A DNA stretch of 64,000 nt from Defluviimonas salinarum (GCF_026013545.1 NZ_JAPDOG010000009.1:62001-126000); one strand, 5' to 3'. Positions 1 to 7,901 are shown, numbered from the stretch's first letter. Made by a program: numbers and translations. The notes: generated by a model not told the origin, from the letters alone.

Positions 1-42
1 AAGGTCCTGACGCGCGATGAGGACATGCTCATAAAGCGGCAT
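1..42 (-). CDS. rpsF: 30S ribosomal protein S6, N-terminal fragment
   Basis: Only the first 14 codons are inside the window, reading MPLYEHVLIARQDL on the minus strand. This is the typical start of alphaproteobacterial ribosomal protein S6, a small-subunit protein. An AGGAG ribosome-binding site lies just upstream of the ATG, and a promoter candidate lies about 100 bases upstream. The gene runs off the left edge; rpsR and rplI would be expected beyond it but are not visible. Confidence 0.85.
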   Translation of the reverse strand, partial: MPLYEHVLIARQDL

Positions 43-143
43 GCGTACTCCTGTCGTTTCGGGCGGCTTCAACGGCGGGTTCAGACCTTCCGCGACCCGC
101 CACGAGAGGCTTCGCCGGTTTCGTGAAAGCGGAAGGATGCGGC

Positions 144-171
144 CTTATAAAGGAATCGGCGGCTATTGCAA
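144..171 (-). promoter_or_regulatory. sigma70-like promoter for rpsF
   Basis: On the minus strand TTGCAA (166-171) and TATAAG (144-149) are separated by 16 bases. The -35 box overlaps the last codons of the cytochrome b561 gene, so rpsF can be transcribed on its own. This is a sequence match only. Confidence 0.5.
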
Positions 172-930
172 GGGCGCGCTGCCCGGAAGCACCGGTTCGC
201 CGAAGCCGTCGATTCCGTCAAGGCTGTCGAGGCCGTTTAACGCCCCGAACGGGTCGGGTTCCGGTTCTGGGGCGAGGCGGAGGCTCACGGCGATGGTGGC
301 GGTCCAGAGGGCTGCGGCGAGAATGGCGGCGTACCGCCCGGCGCGTGCGGGCGCCACCGGCGGGCCGTTGCCCGTGACCATGCGGGCAAGCGTCGCGTCG
401 CGGTCGACGAGTGCGTGTTTCAGCGCGCCGAGGATGTGGAGGGCGAGCGCGCCGTAAAGGAGCCAAGAAGCCGCCCGGTGAAGGGTTCGCCATTCGAGCG
501 CCCTGGCCTCGTCGGCCGAGACCAGCGGCAGCGACTGGCCGAACGGCCAGAGGATCGGCGCGAAGCCCGGCGCGGCGCTGTGGTGGAGCCAGCCGGTCAC
601 CGGCAGCGCCAGCATCGCGCCCCAGAGGATCCAGTGCACCAGGTCGGCGAGGAATGTCTCGACCCGCCGCGCAGGGTGGAGCGGGCCGGGACCGGGGTGG
701 CGGAGTGTCCAGCTAAGCCGGGCGAGGATAAGCGCGAGCGCGACGATGCCGAGCGTCTTGTGAGCCGAGAAGGCGCGGTAGACGGCGGCGACCTCGGTCT
801 CGGAGCCGGCGGGCAGGCGCAGCATGTAAAGGCCGAGCGCCGCCGCCGCGACGATCGCGAGCGCGCAGAGCCAGTGGAACGCACGGGCCGCGCGGCCGAA
901 GCCGTGGCGGGTGGCGGTCGCTCGGGGCAT
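163..930 (-). CDS. Cytochrome b561 family membrane protein
   Basis: A 255-residue di-haem cytochrome b561 (CybB-like) protein of the inner membrane, expected to pass electrons from quinol or a periplasmic donor. The N-terminal half shows hydrophobic segments with His residues in FHWLCA, FSAHKTLG, GWLHHSA and LHILGALKH, which fit the usual haem ligands in a four-helix core. A fifth hydrophobic stretch is followed by an acidic tail rich in Asp and Gly that ordinary CybB lacks. The start at 930 has a GGAGA site 5-10 bases upstream; an open frame continues to 1008 but would run into the fabD promoter region. The gene is divergent from fabD. Confidence 0.85.
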   Translation of the reverse strand: MPRATATRHGFGRAARAFHWLCALAIVAAAALGLYMLRLPAGSETEVAAVYRAFSAHKTLGIVALALILARLSWTLRHPGPGPLHPARRVETFLADLVHWILWGAMLALPVTGWLHHSAAPGFAPILWPFGQSLPLVSADEARALEWRTLHRAASWLLYGALALHILGALKHALVDRDATLARMVTGNGPPVAPARAGRYAAILAAALWTATIAVSLRLAPEPEPDPFGALNGLDSLDGIDGFGEPVLPGSAPLQ

Positions 931-1057
931 GGCGGTCTCCGTTCGGGGCCTTTCGCGCATGATATCCGAGTGTCGTGGCGGCGCCAGCCGGGCGCTCGTG
1001 GATTGCACGGCGGGGCCGGGCAGGCTATGCGGTCAGAAACCGTTGGGGAGATGGATC

Positions 1058-1987
1058 ATGACGCGCGCTTTCGTATTTCCGGGCCAGGGGGCACAGGTCA
1101 TCGGCATGGGCAAGGCGCTCGCCGAGGCCTATCCGGCGGCGCGGGCGGTCTTTGACGAGGTCGACGCCGCGCTCGGCGAGAAGCTCTCGGCGCTGATCTG
1201 GGAAGGGTCGCAGGAGGAGCTGACGCTGACCCGGAACGCGCAGCCGGCGCTGATGGCAACGTCGATCTCGGCCTTGCGGGCGCTCGAGGCGGAGGGGATC
1301 GAGGTCGGCTCGGCGGCCTTCGTCGCTGGGCACTCGCTCGGCGAGTATTCGGCGCTCTGCGCGGCGGGGGCGCTGAGCCTCGCCGACACGGCGCGGCTCT
1401 TGCGCCTGCGCGGGCAGGCGATGCAGGAGGCGGTGCCGGTCGGCGTCGGCGCGATGGCAGCACTTCTCGGGCTCGACTTCGAGGCGGCGACGGCGGTCGC
1501 GGCCGAAGCGGCGATGGGCGAGGTCTGCCAGGCGGCGAACGACAACGATCCGGCACAGGTCGTGGTCTCGGGCCACAAGGACGCGGTCGAGCGGGCGCTC
1601 GAGATCGCCAAGTCGAAGGGCGCCAAGCGGGCGATCCTGCTGCCGGTCTCCGCGCCCTTCCACTGCGAGTTGATGGCGCCGGCCGCGGCGGCGATGGCCG
1701 AGGCGCTGAGCCATGTCCATATCGACGAGCCGAAGGTGCCGCTCGTCGCCAATGTCACGGCCCATGACGTGACCGATCCGGCGACGATCCGCTCGCTCCT
1801 GGTCGAGCAGGTGACGGGTTCGGTGCGCTGGCGCGAGAGCGTGGCGTTCATGGCCTCGAAGGGCGTGACCGAGTTCTGGGAGATCGGCGCCGGCAAGGCG
1901 CTGTGCGGCATGATCCGCCGGATCGCCAAGGAAGGCGAATGCCGCGCGGTGGGCACGCCGGAGGATGTCGCCGCGGCGAAAGGATAG
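1058..1987 (+). CDS. fabD: Malonyl-CoA:ACP transacylase
   Basis: A 309-residue cytoplasmic enzyme that moves malonyl groups from CoA to acyl carrier protein for fatty-acid elongation. The GQGAQ motif is at residues 9-13, the nucleophile Ser93 lies in GHSLGEYS, and the partner His202 lies in APFHCEL. GGGGAG 8 bases upstream supports the ATG at 1058; the frame is open further upstream but has no homology there. fabG follows after a 74-base gap holding one copy of the dispersed repeat, and acpP lies beyond. The length fits the family. Confidence 0.97.
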   Translation: MTRAFVFPGQGAQVIGMGKALAEAYPAARAVFDEVDAALGEKLSALIWEGSQEELTLTRNAQPALMATSISALRALEAEGIEVGSAAFVAGHSLGEYSALCAAGALSLADTARLLRLRGQAMQEAVPVGVGAMAALLGLDFEAATAVAAEAAMGEVCQAANDNDPAQVVVSGHKDAVERALEIAKSKGAKRAILLPVSAPFHCELMAPAAAAMAEALSHVHIDEPKVPLVANVTAHDVTDPATIRSLLVEQVTGSVRWRESVAFMASKGVTEFWEIGAGKALCGMIRRIAKEGECRAVGTPEDVAAAKG

Positions 1988-1994
1988 GGCGGAC

Positions 1995-2050
1995 GGGGAG
2001 GGCGCTGCCCTCCCCGAACCCCACCCGGAGTATTTGAAGACAGAAAGTGA
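1995..2050 (+). repeat. Dispersed GTATTT repeat, copy A (fabD-fabG gap)
   Basis: A 9-bp inverted repeat GGGGAGGGC/GCCCTCCCC with loop GCT (1995-2015) is followed by the conserved core CCCGGAGTATTTGAAGACAG and then AAAGTGA. The 22 bases from 2029 to 2050 occur again exactly, on the other strand, at 34501-34522. It ends 11 bases before the fabG start. Confidence 0.75.
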
Positions 2051-2061
2051 GGGGCTGAGGC

Positions 2062-2799
2062 ATGTTCGATCTGACGGGAAAAGCGGCGCTGGTCACCGGC
2101 GCGTCGGGCGGGATCGGAGGCGAGATCGCGCGCGCGCTGCATGGTGCGGGCGCAGTGGTGGCGCTGTCGGGAACGCGCGAGGCGCCGCTTCATGAGCTGG
2201 CGGCGGAACTGGGCGAGCGGGCGCATGTCCTGCCCTGCAACCTTTCGGACCCGGCCGCGGTCGAGGCGCTGCCGAAGCGGGCCGCCGAGGCGATGGGCGC
2301 GGTCGACATCCTCGTCAACAATGCCGGGATCACCCGCGACAACCTCTTCATGCGGATGTCGGATGACGAGTGGCAGTCGGTGATCGATGTCAACCTGACC
2401 TCGACCTTCCGGCTTTGTCGCGGCGTCCTGCGCGGCATGATGAAGGCGCGCTGGGGGCGGATCGTCAACATCACCTCGATCGTCGGCACGACCGGCAATC
2501 CGGGCCAGGGCAACTACTGCGCCGCGAAGGCGGGGCTGACCGGCATGTCGAAGGCACTCGCGCACGAGGTGGCGAGCCGGGGCATCACCGTCAATTGCGT
2601 CGCGCCGGGCTTCATCGCCACGGCGATGACGGACAAGCTCAACGACGAGCAGAAGGCGCGGATCTCGGCGCAGATCCCGGCCGGGCGGATGGGCGAGGCG
2701 CGGGAAATCGCGGCCGCGGCGCTCTATCTCGCGAGCCCGGAGGCGGCCTATGTCACGGGCGCCACGCTGCATGTGAACGGCGGCATGGACATGGCCTGA
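2062..2799 (+). CDS. fabG: 3-oxoacyl-ACP reductase
   Basis: A 245-residue short-chain dehydrogenase that reduces 3-ketoacyl-ACP with NADPH in fatty-acid synthesis. The Rossmann motif TGASGGIG is at residues 12-19, NNAG at 86-89, and the active-site set Asn111, Ser139, Tyr152 and Lys156 is complete. The C-terminal VTGATLHVNGGMDMA is the classic FabG ending. Its place between fabD and acpP sets it apart from other SDR paralogues. Confidence 0.96.
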   Translation: MFDLTGKAALVTGASGGIGGEIARALHGAGAVVALSGTREAPLHELAAELGERAHVLPCNLSDPAAVEALPKRAAEAMGAVDILVNNAGITRDNLFMRMSDDEWQSVIDVNLTSTFRLCRGVLRGMMKARWGRIVNITSIVGTTGNPGQGNYCAAKAGLTGMSKALAHEVASRGITVNCVAPGFIATAMTDKLNDEQKARISAQIPAGRMGEAREIAAAALYLASPEAAYVTGATLHVNGGMDMA

Positions 2800-2829
2800 G
2801 ACGGTCCCTGGTGGACGTTGCGAAAGCGT

Positions 2830-2857
2830 TTGCCTCGGGATTAGACTGTGCTATAGG
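2830..2857 (+). promoter_or_regulatory. Promoter candidate for acpP
   Basis: TTGCCT (2830-2835) and TATAGG (2852-2857) are separated by 16 bases, inside the 185-base gap between fabG and acpP. A separate promoter would let acpP be expressed more strongly than the enzymes before it. Sequence match only. Confidence 0.45.
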
Positions 2858-2984
2858 CGGCGACGACGTGCCGGGGGATGCACTGTGCATCGCCGGTGGC
2901 CTTCGCGAGGATGCGGGGCCGGAGCCGCTCGGTGAGAGCAAGGGACCAGGAGGCGGGAAAGGCCCGCGAAAATGAGGATTTGAC

Positions 2985-3218
2985 ATGAGCGACATCGCAG
3001 ATCGCGTGAAGAAAATTGTCGTCGAGCATCTGGGCGTCGAGGCGGACAAGGTGACCGAGAGCGCCTCGTTCATCGACGACCTGGGCGCGGACAGCCTTGA
3101 CACCGTCGAGCTGGTGATGGCGTTCGAGGAAGAGTTCGGCATCGAAATTCCGGACGACGCCGCCGAGACGATCCAGACCTTCGGCGATGCGGTGAAGTTC
3201 ATCTCCGAAGCTGCCTGA
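2985..3218 (+). CDS. acpP: Acyl carrier protein
   Basis: A 77-residue acidic carrier protein that holds growing acyl chains on 4'-phosphopantetheine. The attachment serine is Ser37 in [10 protein letters not shown]. The four-helix pattern and the [14 protein letters not shown] segment are typical. Weak GAGG-type pairing precedes the ATG. A strong terminator lies 22 bases after the stop, so acpP ends this transcription unit. Confidence 0.97.
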   Translation: MSDIADRVKKIVVEHLGVEADKVTESASFIDDLGADSLDTVELVMAFEEEFGIEIPDDAAETIQTFGDAVKFISEAA

Positions 3219-3240
3219 CCGGCGCCTCGAGACGGATATG

Positions 3241-3275
3241 AAGCGGCGTCCCGAAGGGGGCGCCGCTTTGCTTTT
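3241..3275 (+). terminator. Intrinsic terminator after acpP
   Basis: A 12-bp stem (3241-3252 with 3257-3268, one G-U pair) with loop GAAG is followed by a T-rich run TTTGCTTTT. It lies directly behind the acpP stop codon. Confidence 0.85.
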
Positions 3276-3286
3276 GGGGGTGCGTG

Positions 3287-3811
3287 ATGGTGCCGGTGAT
3301 CGAGACGGAACGGCTCAGGCTCAGGGCCATGGTGCGGGAGGATTTCGCGGCCTTCGCGGCGCTCTGGCAGGAGCCGGAGGTCGTGCGCTTCATCGGTGCG
3401 AAGCCGCGCTCGGAGGAGGAGAGCTGGGCGGTCTTTCTGAAGATCGCGGGGAACTGGGTGATCGAGGGGTTCGGCCAGTGGGCGATCACAAGGAAGGCCG
3501 ATGGCGCATTCATCGGCCAGACCGGGTTCTTCACCGGCCGGCGCGGGATTGGCGCTGACTTTGACGCCGCACCGGAGGCCGGATGGGTGCTGAGCGCTTG
3601 GACGCACGGTCAGGGTTACGGGCGCGAGGCGGTGACGGCTGCACATCGATGGTTCGACGCGCAGGCCTTCGGTGGGCGGAGCCATGCGATGATCGAGATT
3701 GGACATGCGGCGTCCTTCGCGATCGCGGAGAGGCTCGGCTACGTCGCGATGCGCGAATGCGAGGATCTGGGCGACCGGGTAATGCTCCTGGCGCGCGATC
3801 TCGGGGTTTGA
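3287..3811 (+). CDS. GNAT family N-acetyltransferase
   Basis: A 174-residue RimJ/RimL-type acetyltransferase. It begins IETERLRLRAM, and the acetyl-CoA binding region is HGQGYGREAVTAAH. The GGGGG tract at 3276-3280 favours the ATG at 3287 over the GTG at 3284. It sits between the acpP terminator and the hisA-like gene, so it is probably not part of the fatty-acid operon. The substrate cannot be told from sequence. Confidence 0.85.
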   Translation: MVPVIETERLRLRAMVREDFAAFAALWQEPEVVRFIGAKPRSEEESWAVFLKIAGNWVIEGFGQWAITRKADGAFIGQTGFFTGRRGIGADFDAAPEAGWVLSAWTHGQGYGREAVTAAHRWFDAQAFGGRSHAMIEIGHAASFAIAERLGYVAMRECEDLGDRVMLLARDLGV

Positions 3812-4000
3812 GGGGCGCCAGCGGGGCTTGGGCAGGCAGTGGGCGGAATCTGACGGATTCTTTGCAAAAGCGTCGGAATCGCCTTTGGGTTTAGCGCCAA
3901 CAGCCATAAACTTCGAGGGAAGGCCGCCGCCCGAAGCGTGGCGGCTTCCCAGAGAGCCCGACCGCTCCGGTCAAGGGACAAACTGCATGGAGGCGCTGAC

Positions 4001-4744
4001 ATGATCCTGTACCCCACGATCGAAATTCAGAACGGCCGGTGCGTCAGCCTAGCGCGCGGCCGGATCGAGGAACCGTCGATCTGGCACGTCGATCCTGTCG
4101 TCAAGGCTCAGGAATTCGCCCATGCTGGCGCGGAATGGATGCATGTTACCGATTTCGACGCCATGCATGGCAGCAACGAGAACCACGACTTGATCCTGAA
4201 CATCATCCGGGGGGCCGGGATTCCGGTTCAGTTGGGGGGCGGCTTCCGCTCGCGTGACCGGATCGAGCAGTGGATCGACCACGGCGCGGGGCGGGTCGTC
4301 GTGTCGACTCTTGCCGCGCAGAATCCGCATCTGGTGAAGGAACTGGCTGATCATCATCCCGACCAGATCGTTCTGGCCGTGGATGTCTGGAAGGGACATG
4401 TGATGACGCACGGCTGGAAGAGCCAGAGCGCCTATACGCCGGAGGCCTTCCTCGATGCGTTCGAAGGCACGCCGTTCGCCGCCATCATCGTCACTGACAT
4501 CGACTATGACTTGCAGGAATCGGACGCCGCTTTGGGCGTGATCTCTGCGCTCGCGGCGCGGACGAAGATTCCGGTGATCGCCAGCGGCATCGTTCGCACG
4601 GTCGACGACATCTCGCGGTTGCGGCTTCTCGGCGAGGTCTCCGGCGCAATTGTCGGGCGGGCGCTGTTCAACAAGACTGTCGATCTCAAGGAAGCTCTGC
4701 GCGAGGCACGGCCGGATACGTCGCACGTCGCGGAGTTCATCTGA
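4001..4744 (+). CDS. HisA-like TIM-barrel protein
   Basis: A 247-residue protein of the HisA/HisF family, whose classic HisA member isomerises ProFAR to PRFAR in histidine synthesis. Both phosphate-binding loops remain (LGGGFRS; ASGIVRT and GAIVGRALF). In the first strand, however, the usual PAID8 motif reads PTIE8, so the general acid/base Asp is a Glu. The TDI.RDG loop reads TDIDYDL, keeping the second Asp but losing Arg and Gly. No his genes are nearby; the neighbours are fab genes. GGAGG 8 bases upstream fixes the start. It may be a redirected paralogue; calling it hisA would be unsafe. Confidence 0.8.
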   Translation: MILYPTIEIQNGRCVSLARGRIEEPSIWHVDPVVKAQEFAHAGAEWMHVTDFDAMHGSNENHDLILNIIRGAGIPVQLGGGFRSRDRIEQWIDHGAGRVVVSTLAAQNPHLVKELADHHPDQIVLAVDVWKGHVMTHGWKSQSAYTPEAFLDAFEGTPFAAIIVTDIDYDLQESDAALGVISALAARTKIPVIASGIVRTVDDISRLRLLGEVSGAIVGRALFNKTVDLKEALREARPDTSHVAEFI

Positions 4745-4748
4745 TTTC

Positions 4749-4839
4749 GACCGGCGTTGGCGCCGGTCCGCGAGCGCCCGCCGTTCGTGCATGACCTTGC
4801 GGTTCAGGACCGGCCGCCCGCTTACACCGGGCGGCCGGT
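4749..4839 (+). other. Two strong hairpins between hisA-like gene and fabF
   Basis: An 8-bp perfect hairpin (4749-4756 with 4761-4768, loop TTGG) starts four bases after the stop codon. A 12-bp perfect hairpin (4809-4820 with 4828-4839, loop CTTACAC) follows. Neither has a T-run, so they do not look like ordinary intrinsic terminators. They could protect the 3' end of the mRNA or pause transcription. A weak promoter match for fabF (TTGCCC at 4871, TGTATC at 4893) lies downstream. Confidence 0.6.
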
Positions 4840-4931
4840 GGCGCGCTCCGGCCGATGCGGTGAACTGGTCTTGCCCGTGTCCGCCTTGGCCGTGTATCAA
4901 TCCCCGGATTGCAAACTGAGTGAGGATCGCA

Positions 4932-6194
4932 ATGAGGCGGGTCGTCGTAACAGGACTGGGTATGGTCACGCCGTTGGCATGTGGCGTGGAAGAGACCTGG
5001 GAGCGTTTGATCGCAGGGAAGTCCGGGGCCGGGCCGATCACGCGGTTCGATGCATCGAACGTCACCACGACCTATGCTTGCGAGATTCCGTTCGGCGATG
5101 GCACGGACGGGACGTTTAACCCCGACGACTGGATGGAACCGAAGGACCGGCGCAAGGTCGACGATTTCATCCTCTACGGCATGGCCGCGGCCGATCAGGC
5201 GGTGAAGGATTCTGGCTGGATGCCGGAGGACGAGGAAGGCCGTTTGCGCACGGGCGTGATGATCGGCTCGGGGATCGGCGGGTTGTCCTCCATCGCTGAG
5301 ACGGCGGTCCTGATCAAGGAGCGGGGGCCGAAGCGGGTCTCTCCGTTCTTCATTCCGGGCGCGCTCATCAACCTGATCTCCGGTCAGGTCTCGATCCGCT
5401 ACGGGTTCAAGGGGCCGAACCACGCGGTCGTGACCGCCTGCTCCACCGGCGCGCATGCGATCGGCGATGCGGCGCGGCTCATCCAGTGGGGTGATGCCGA
5501 CGTGATGGTCGCGGGCGGCGCCGAGAGCCCGATCTCTGAGATCGGAATCGCCGGGTTCAATGCCTGCAAGGCGCTGTCGACCAAGCGGGCCGACGATCCG
5601 ACCAAGGCCTCGCGGCCCTATGACGCCGATCGCGACGGGTTTGTAATGGGCGAGGGCGCAGGCGTCGTCGTGCTGGAGGAATACGAGCACGCCAAGGCGC
5701 GGGGCGCGAAGATCTATGCCGAGGTGCTGGGCTACGGGCTTTCCGGCGACGCCTATCACATCACGGCGCCCTCCGAGGACGGGGACGGCGGCTATCGTTC
5801 GATGCAGGCGGCCTTGGCGCGCGCGGGGATCACGCCGGACCGGGTCGACTACATCAACGCGCATGGCACCTCGACCATGGCCGACACGATCGAGCTTGGC
5901 GCTGTCGAGCGGCTGATGGGCAATGCGGCGGCGAAGGCCACGATGTCGTCGACGAAATCGGCGATCGGGCATCTTCTGGGCGCGGCCGGCGCGGTCGAGG
6001 CGATCTTCTGCGTTCTCGCGATCCGCGACCAGGTGGCGCCGCCGACGATCAACCTCGACAATCCCGCGGTGGAGCCGAAGCTCGACCTGGCGCCGAACAA
6101 GGCGGTCAAGCGCGAGATCAACGTGGCGCTTTCCAACTCGTTCGGATTTGGCGGGACCAATGCCTCGCTGGTGCTGGGGCGGGTCTCGGCCTGA
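4932..6194 (+). CDS. fabF: Beta-ketoacyl-ACP synthase II
   Basis: A 420-residue condensing enzyme that elongates acyl-ACP with malonyl-ACP. The thiolase-fold triad is complete: Cys170 (TACSTGA), His311 (NAHGTST) and His347 (GHLLGAAG), plus Lys342. The ATG at 4932 has GAGG six bases upstream, which is better than the GTG at 4920 that overlaps this site. The stop codon overlaps the mltG start by one base (TGATG), so the two are co-translated. Confidence 0.96.
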   Translation: MRRVVVTGLGMVTPLACGVEETWERLIAGKSGAGPITRFDASNVTTTYACEIPFGDGTDGTFNPDDWMEPKDRRKVDDFILYGMAAADQAVKDSGWMPEDEEGRLRTGVMIGSGIGGLSSIAETAVLIKERGPKRVSPFFIPGALINLISGQVSIRYGFKGPNHAVVTACSTGAHAIGDAARLIQWGDADVMVAGGAESPISEIGIAGFNACKALSTKRADDPTKASRPYDADRDGFVMGEGAGVVVLEEYEHAKARGAKIYAEVLGYGLSGDAYHITAPSEDGDGGYRSMQAALARAGITPDRVDYINAHGTSTMADTIELGAVERLMGNAAAKATMSSTKSAIGHLLGAAGAVEAIFCVLAIRDQVAPPTINLDNPAVEPKLDLAPNKAVKREINVALSNSFGFGGTNASLVLGRVSA

Positions 6195-7351
6195 TGTGGA
6201 AGCACATTGCCGCGAATTTTCTCACGATCGCCATCGTCCTCCTGATGGCGGTCGCCGGCGTCGTGGCCTGGGGGCAGCGGCAGTATGTCGGGCCGGGACC
6301 GCTCGCCGAGGCGATCTGCGTCAAGGTTCCCAAGGGCGGGACGCTCAGCAGGTTCGCGGACGATCTCGCGGCGCAGGGGGCGATCTCCAACCGTTACATC
6401 TTCAGGGTCGGCGCGGATTACTCGGACCGGTCCGGGCAACTCAAGGCGGGCTCCTATCTGATCGCTCCGGGTGCCTCTATGGAAGAGATCATCGCCGAGG
6501 CGACGGGGCTTGGGGTGTCGACCTGCGGGACCGAGGTCAACCTGAGGATCGGCGTTGCCGAGACCAACGTCGTGGTCAGCGATCTCGACCCGGCGACCGG
6601 GCAGCTGGCGGAGCTGGCGAAGTTCGATCCGGCAAAGGGGCCGGTGCCGGACGATTTCGCGGCGCTCGTCGGGGAGCCCGATGTTCGGTTGCGGGTGACC
6701 GTGGTCGAGGGCGTGACGAGCTGGCAGGTGATCGACGCGCTGTCGCGCGTGGACTTCCTGTCCGGGGAGATCAAGGACATCCCGGCCGAGGGCACGCTCG
6801 CGCCCCAGCAGTATGAGGTCGAACGCGGGGCGGTGCGCGCCGACCTCGTCGCGCGGATGAGCGCGGCGCAGGAAAAGACGCTGGCCGAGCTTTGGGAGAA
6901 GCGGGCAGACGGGTTGCCCTATGCCTCGCCGGAAGAGGCGCTGATCATGGCCTCGATCGTCGAGAAGGAGACGGGTGTTCCGGGGGAGCGCGCGCTTGTG
7001 GCGAGCGTGTTTCTCAACCGGCTTGCGCAGGGCATGAAGCTGCAGACCGATCCGACCGTGATCTACGGGATTACCAAGGGACAGGGGGTACTGGGGCGCG
7101 GGTTGAGGCAGAGCGAGCTTAGGGGGCGCACACCCTACAACACCTATGTGATCGACGGGCTGCCGCCGACCCCGATCGCGAATCCGGGCGCGGACAGCAT
7201 CGCGGCGGCGCTCAATCCCGAAAAGACCGATTACCTGTTCTTCGTTGCCGATGGCTCGGGTGGGCATGCATTTGCCAAGACCCTGGCCGAGCACAACGAC
7301 AATGTCGCGCGCTGGCGGGCGATCGAGGCGGAGCAGGGCGCCGGGAACTGA
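6194..7351 (+). CDS. mltG: Endolytic murein transglycosylase
   Basis: A 385-residue inner-membrane YceG/MltG protein that cuts nascent glycan strands and so ends peptidoglycan polymerisation. One N-terminal membrane helix (about residues 8-27) is followed by a LysM-like part and the catalytic YceG domain. That domain contains the signature IMASIVEKETG (about 251-261), which carries the catalytic Glu, and then the LQTDPTVIYG and NTYVIDGLPPTPIANPG motifs. It overlaps fabF by one base, as in many alphaproteobacteria. Confidence 0.95.
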   Translation: MWKHIAANFLTIAIVLLMAVAGVVAWGQRQYVGPGPLAEAICVKVPKGGTLSRFADDLAAQGAISNRYIFRVGADYSDRSGQLKAGSYLIAPGASMEEIIAEATGLGVSTCGTEVNLRIGVAETNVVVSDLDPATGQLAELAKFDPAKGPVPDDFAALVGEPDVRLRVTVVEGVTSWQVIDALSRVDFLSGEIKDIPAEGTLAPQQYEVERGAVRADLVARMSAAQEKTLAELWEKRADGLPYASPEEALIMASIVEKETGVPGERALVASVFLNRLAQGMKLQTDPTVIYGITKGQGVLGRGLRQSELRGRTPYNTYVIDGLPPTPIANPGADSIAAALNPEKTDYLFFVADGSGGHAFAKTLAEHNDNVARWRAIEAEQGAGN

Positions 7352-7385
7352 GCCGGGCGGCCGGCCGCCTGGCTCTCGGAAACGG

Positions 7386-7400
7386 TTAACGCGCGGTAAA
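7386..7400 (+). promoter_or_regulatory. CtrA-like half-perfect binding site
   Basis: TTAA, seven bases, then TAAA. This matches the alphaproteobacterial CtrA box TTAA-N7-TTAA at seven of eight positions. It lies 42 bases upstream of the GTA -35 box. The CckA-ChpT-CtrA pathway is known to influence GTA production in Rhodobacter capsulatus, but whether this site binds CtrA is inference. Confidence 0.35.
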
Positions 7401-7441
7401 TAGATCGCGCGCCAAGTCTTTGTAATCAAATACGTTTTCGC

Positions 7442-7470
7442 TTGACTTTGCGAACGGTCCCGGATATACC
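7442..7470 (+). promoter_or_regulatory. Sigma70-like promoter of the GTA cluster
   Basis: TTGACT (7442-7447) and TATACC (7465-7470) are 17 bases apart. It is the best promoter match in the 223-base gap between mltG and the first GTA gene. The expected start of transcription is near 7477, just before a short open frame and a hairpin. Confidence 0.6.
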
Positions 7471-7477
7471 TTCGGGC

Positions 7478-7513
7478 ATGCTAGAAGAAGTGGGCGAGCG
7501 GCGCGGGGGGTGA
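7478..7513 (+). other. Possible leader peptide (11 codons)
   Basis: ATG at 7478 begins a reading frame MLEEVGERRGG and ends with TGA at 7511-7513, inside the loop region of the hairpin described next. The ATG lies only seven bases after the -10 box, so translation would be almost leaderless. Such a frame could arise by chance; it is listed because its stop codon falls in the hairpin. Confidence 0.25.
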
Positions 7514-7530
7514 CCCCATCGCCGCTTTTT
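7497..7530 (+). terminator. Terminator-like hairpin in GTA leader
   Basis: The outer stem AGCGGCG (7497-7503) pairs with CGCCGCT (7520-7526) and the inner GGGG (7506-7509) with CCCC (7514-7517), followed by TTTTT (7526-7530). It lies between the promoter candidate and the first GTA gene. It could act as an attenuator of the GTA operon, or as the terminator of fabF-mltG if GTA transcription starts further down. Which of the two is correct cannot be decided from sequence. Confidence 0.6.
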
Positions 7531-7574
7531 CATTTCTCTCGTGCGGGCGGGCATGAGAGGCGGGCGCTAACTTA

Positions 7575-7901
7575 ATGACAACAGAGCTTCCGGCTGAAGA
7601 GCCGCCTTCCAGGACACTTGTCGTGGAAGCGGATGAACTGTTTCGCGGCTACGCGTCGGAAATCGCCGCCGCGATCCGTCGGATCGAACGGGGTGAATTC
7701 GACAGGCTGAAGGACGGGACACAGGCCGTCAAGGACTTGCGATCCGCGCTCAGGATCGTGTTCGAGGAAAGGGCAAGGATTGCACAATTCGACGAAGCGG
7801 AAGGCGGATGCGTCGCTGGCGCGGCGCTCGACCTCGACGCCGCAAAGGATGAGATCTGCCGCCGCCTGGCTCGCCTCCGCGAGGCCGGAGGTTGTGGATG
7901 A
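7575..7901 (+). CDS. GTA gp1, small terminase subunit
   Basis: A 108-residue protein at the position of GTA gene g1, which in Rhodobacter capsulatus is the small terminase (TerS) that recognises DNA and feeds it to the large subunit. It is mostly helical and charged (EIAAAIRRIERGEFDRLKDG, then a second helix with RSALRIVFEERARI). No Shine-Dalgarno sequence stands close to the ATG; GAGAGG lies about 14 bases upstream. It overlaps the start of the large-terminase gene. Identity rests on position and general composition. Confidence 0.8.
   Translation: MTTELPAEEPPSRTLVVEADELFRGYASEIAAAIRRIERGEFDRLKDGTQAVKDLRSALRIVFEERARIAQFDEAEGGCVAGAALDLDAAKDEICRRLARLREAGGCG

Noticed and set aside
4001-4744. 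Calling this gene hisA
   Set aside because: The catalytic Asp8 is Glu, the TDI loop is altered and no his genes are nearby.
7352-7574. Phage attachment site or integrase next to the GTA cluster
   Set aside because: No integrase gene, tRNA or direct repeats were seen at either side; flanks are mltG and cysE as expected for a GTA.
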